From Balaenoptera acutorostrata (Eukaryota; Chordata; Mammalia; Artiodactyla; Balaenopteridae): 64,000 nt of DNA. The stretch is taken from assembly GCF_949987535.1 (NCBI RefSeq), contig NC_080069.1:41095269-41159268 (forward strand), in the 5' to 3' direction. Of the stretch, positions 61,997 to 64,000 are shown one piece after another (positions within the stretch are counted from its first letter, which is position 1; each line of letters opens with the position of its first letter). Both the position numbers and the translations under genes were made by a program. The notes below the pieces were generated by a model. It did not search any database. It was not told the origin of the DNA and worked only from the letters and a program-made list of their open reading frames with translations.

Positions 61997-64000
61997 CTTA
62001 AATTGGAGAAACGGGAAAAAGAAGGAAGCATGAAGTTGTCATTAGGCTGCCAACAAACATGAGGCCACAGTACAACCCAGAATGAAGCAAGACAAATTAC
62101 AAGATTCCAAACCACTGACAGCGTGGCTGGGGAGAAGCGTGACCCGCCGTTGGGTTAAATCCATTGCAGCATTAGGACTGTGAGATGCCAAAATTATATT
62201 CAACCCAAATCTTTACATCATTGTTTGTTTGGTCAAATTCCAAGCCAGGTCTAGGATTTTTCTTTGCACATAAGAATATATTCCTTTTTTGATAAAGTAT
62301 TTAATGAAAATACAAAAGAGAATCGATCATGTAAGAGTCAGATTTATAGGCCTGGAAGGGTCTTTGGAAATCGAGTCTAACCACAAGTTTTACAGCTGCA
62401 GAATGAGAGCTAAAGGGTGTTAAATGACTAGTCTAAAGTCAACTGGCAAGAAGGCAACAGAGTCTAGACGTGAACCAGACTTGAAATCAGCAGCTCTGAT
62501 TTCCGAGGCAGAAGCACTCAAGGTAGAATGTGGAATCGGCACCAATAGGGAACTTCGGTCCACATCTGAACTTTGTTGAAGAGTTCTGAATTGCCAATAT
62601 ATCAGTTTCAGAATTAATGTATAGGGAACTTCACCAATACAACATTTAGAATTGTGAGGGTATGTTCTCAGTTCTCAAATGTAGTTGCTCTTCTGAATCA
62701 ATTTTAGTCTACAGGGATCAAGATATAAGTAAATGATTTTTTTGTAGGCAAAGTGTTTATTAACAATATTACATATAAAAGTCATAAAAAGTTTTTGGTA
62801 AACTTATTGCAGACCACGTTGTTTATAAATTTTTGTATTTTTATTCTAAATAGGTATGGTGCCTTCAATTTCCATCCTGAACAAACAACCTCATTAAGTT
62901 AGCCCTAGCTAATCTTCCCTTGGTAGAATTATCAAGCTGGCCTCAGGACAACCAATTTAAATTATAATTTTATTAGCAGAGTGTTCCTTTGAATGTGAAT
63001 GAAAATTAACAGAAAAAGCATATATTTTCTATCTGTAGCTGTTTTATTTTTAACTGCAAAACTACATTCTCACCATTTTCATTTTGAATATATTAGAACT
63101 TTTTAATATTTCAATCAAACAGTAGGAGATATCATTTATTTGCTTATTTTCCCTCTTCATATTATATCCAGCTACTCATGCAAAATTAAACCACTAAAGT
63201 ATCTATAGTTTAATATCATGACATTGTAGCCCAAAGATCCAAAGTGTGATCTGGGACCAATGGAAAGATGACATTTTTAGAGTCTTAAAAGTTATTGGAA
63301 AGGAGTCCAAAACATAATTTTAAAACTGAAAATCACAATTCAAACATATTTCTCTGTGACACAATTTGACATACTCTTTCTTTAAGCCATATCAAAACAA
63401 ATAAAAATAAAAATACACAAATCACATGCACAAAATTATCCAAACCACAGCTTGGAGGAAAGATGGCTTACCATGCATAAAGCAGGTAAAGACAATGTAA
63501 TTCCCTAGTTAAAATTAGCTCAAGTTAAATATACACACATATAATAAACATACAGAGAATTGTTTTATATTAAAATTATAAACTATATTTATATTAAAAA
63601 TATAAATATACACATTTGTCAAGGTGTGTATATAAAATTAAAGAATAGATTTTATAGAATAAATATATAAATGTATCTTTTTAATCAATGTAAGTTTTAA
63701 TCAATCTTAAATTTTAAGCCAAGGCTTGAAATTTAGCCTGCCACTTCCCCAAACGGAAGCCTCCTGGTCATGAAGGTGGTTTGAAAACTGTTAAAGATGG
63801 ATTTTCATACCTAGTAAAACATCCCTGGAATTCAATTAAAATAGCAAAGTAAAGATAAGATATTTGGTAAGCTAATATAGTGAATCTTTTGGTTTCTCCC
63901 TTTCCACATTCCTGAGAGAACCCCATTTTATTCAAGGGGATCAAGCACATCCTCTGGGGAAGCTGATCGAAACTCCAGGGGTGGGTCTAGTTAGTCAAGG
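61997..64000 (-). other. NTRK2: NTRK2 intron upstream of the stalk exon (partial)
   Basis: Intron sequence with the acceptor AG at 61998-61997. The preceding extracellular exon (ending in Tyr-Pro-Asp-Val-Ile-Tyr-Glu in known TrkB) was not found before 64000. The stretch 62700-63720 is strongly AT-rich. A weak old repeat resembling a MIR in reverse sits near 62350-62500. Nothing else was recognised. Confidence 0.8.
62350..62510 (-). repeat. Possible old SINE fragment
   Basis: gtctttggaaatcgagtcta, aagttttacagctgcagaat, gactagtctaaagtcaactg resemble a reverse MIR-like repeat, but too diverged to name. Confidence 0.35.

Overview
This is a stretch of mammalian nuclear DNA, almost certainly from a whale or dolphin. 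It carries two tRNA-derived SINEs of the CHR type (about 47460-47759 and 50086-50388), a family known from cetaceans, hippopotamus and relatives. It also has L1 3' UTR pieces of the type seen in cetaceans, a Tigger element resembling the artiodactyl Tigger1a family, and many old mammalian repeats (MIR, L2, MER-type hAT elements, L1M). There are no bacterial or phage genes, no operons and no CRISPR array.

The only gene I can support is NTRK2 (TrkB, the BDNF/NT-4 receptor), on the minus strand. Two coding exons are visible. Exon 61896-61996 encodes the extracellular stalk just outside the membrane. Exon 51355-51454 encodes the single transmembrane helix and the first cytoplasmic residues. They are joined by a 9.9 kb intron (51455-61895). 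The preceding extracellular exon lies beyond base 64000. The next exon in transcription order (the TrkB-T1 terminal exon or the full-length juxtamembrane exon) was searched for by eye between 51354 and 1 and not found, so this 51 kb appears to be one very long intron.

Layout by region: 1-51354 is intron with a 0.5 kb GAT/GGT minisatellite (255-780), short L1 3' ends, a twin-primed L1 inserted in an L2 (36323-37720), a Tigger element (41719-42166), one CHR SINE at 47.5 kb and another at 50.1 kb. 51355-51454 is the transmembrane exon. 51455-61895 is intron with MIRs, a MER20-like element nested in an LTR-like repeat, and a decayed 4.3 kb L1M copy (56160-60455). 61896-61996 is the stalk exon. 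61997-64000 is AT-rich intron.

I found no previously undescribed biological system. The most useful observations are the exon phase arrangement (each exon frameshifts if skipped alone, but both can be skipped together in frame), the inverted L1 with a recognisable target duplication, the CHR SINE insertions with clear target duplications, a CTCF-like site and hAT repeats that bring AATAAA signals into the introns. Repeat family names come from memory of consensus sequences; boundaries are by eye and should be taken as plus or minus 10-20 bases unless a target duplication is given.
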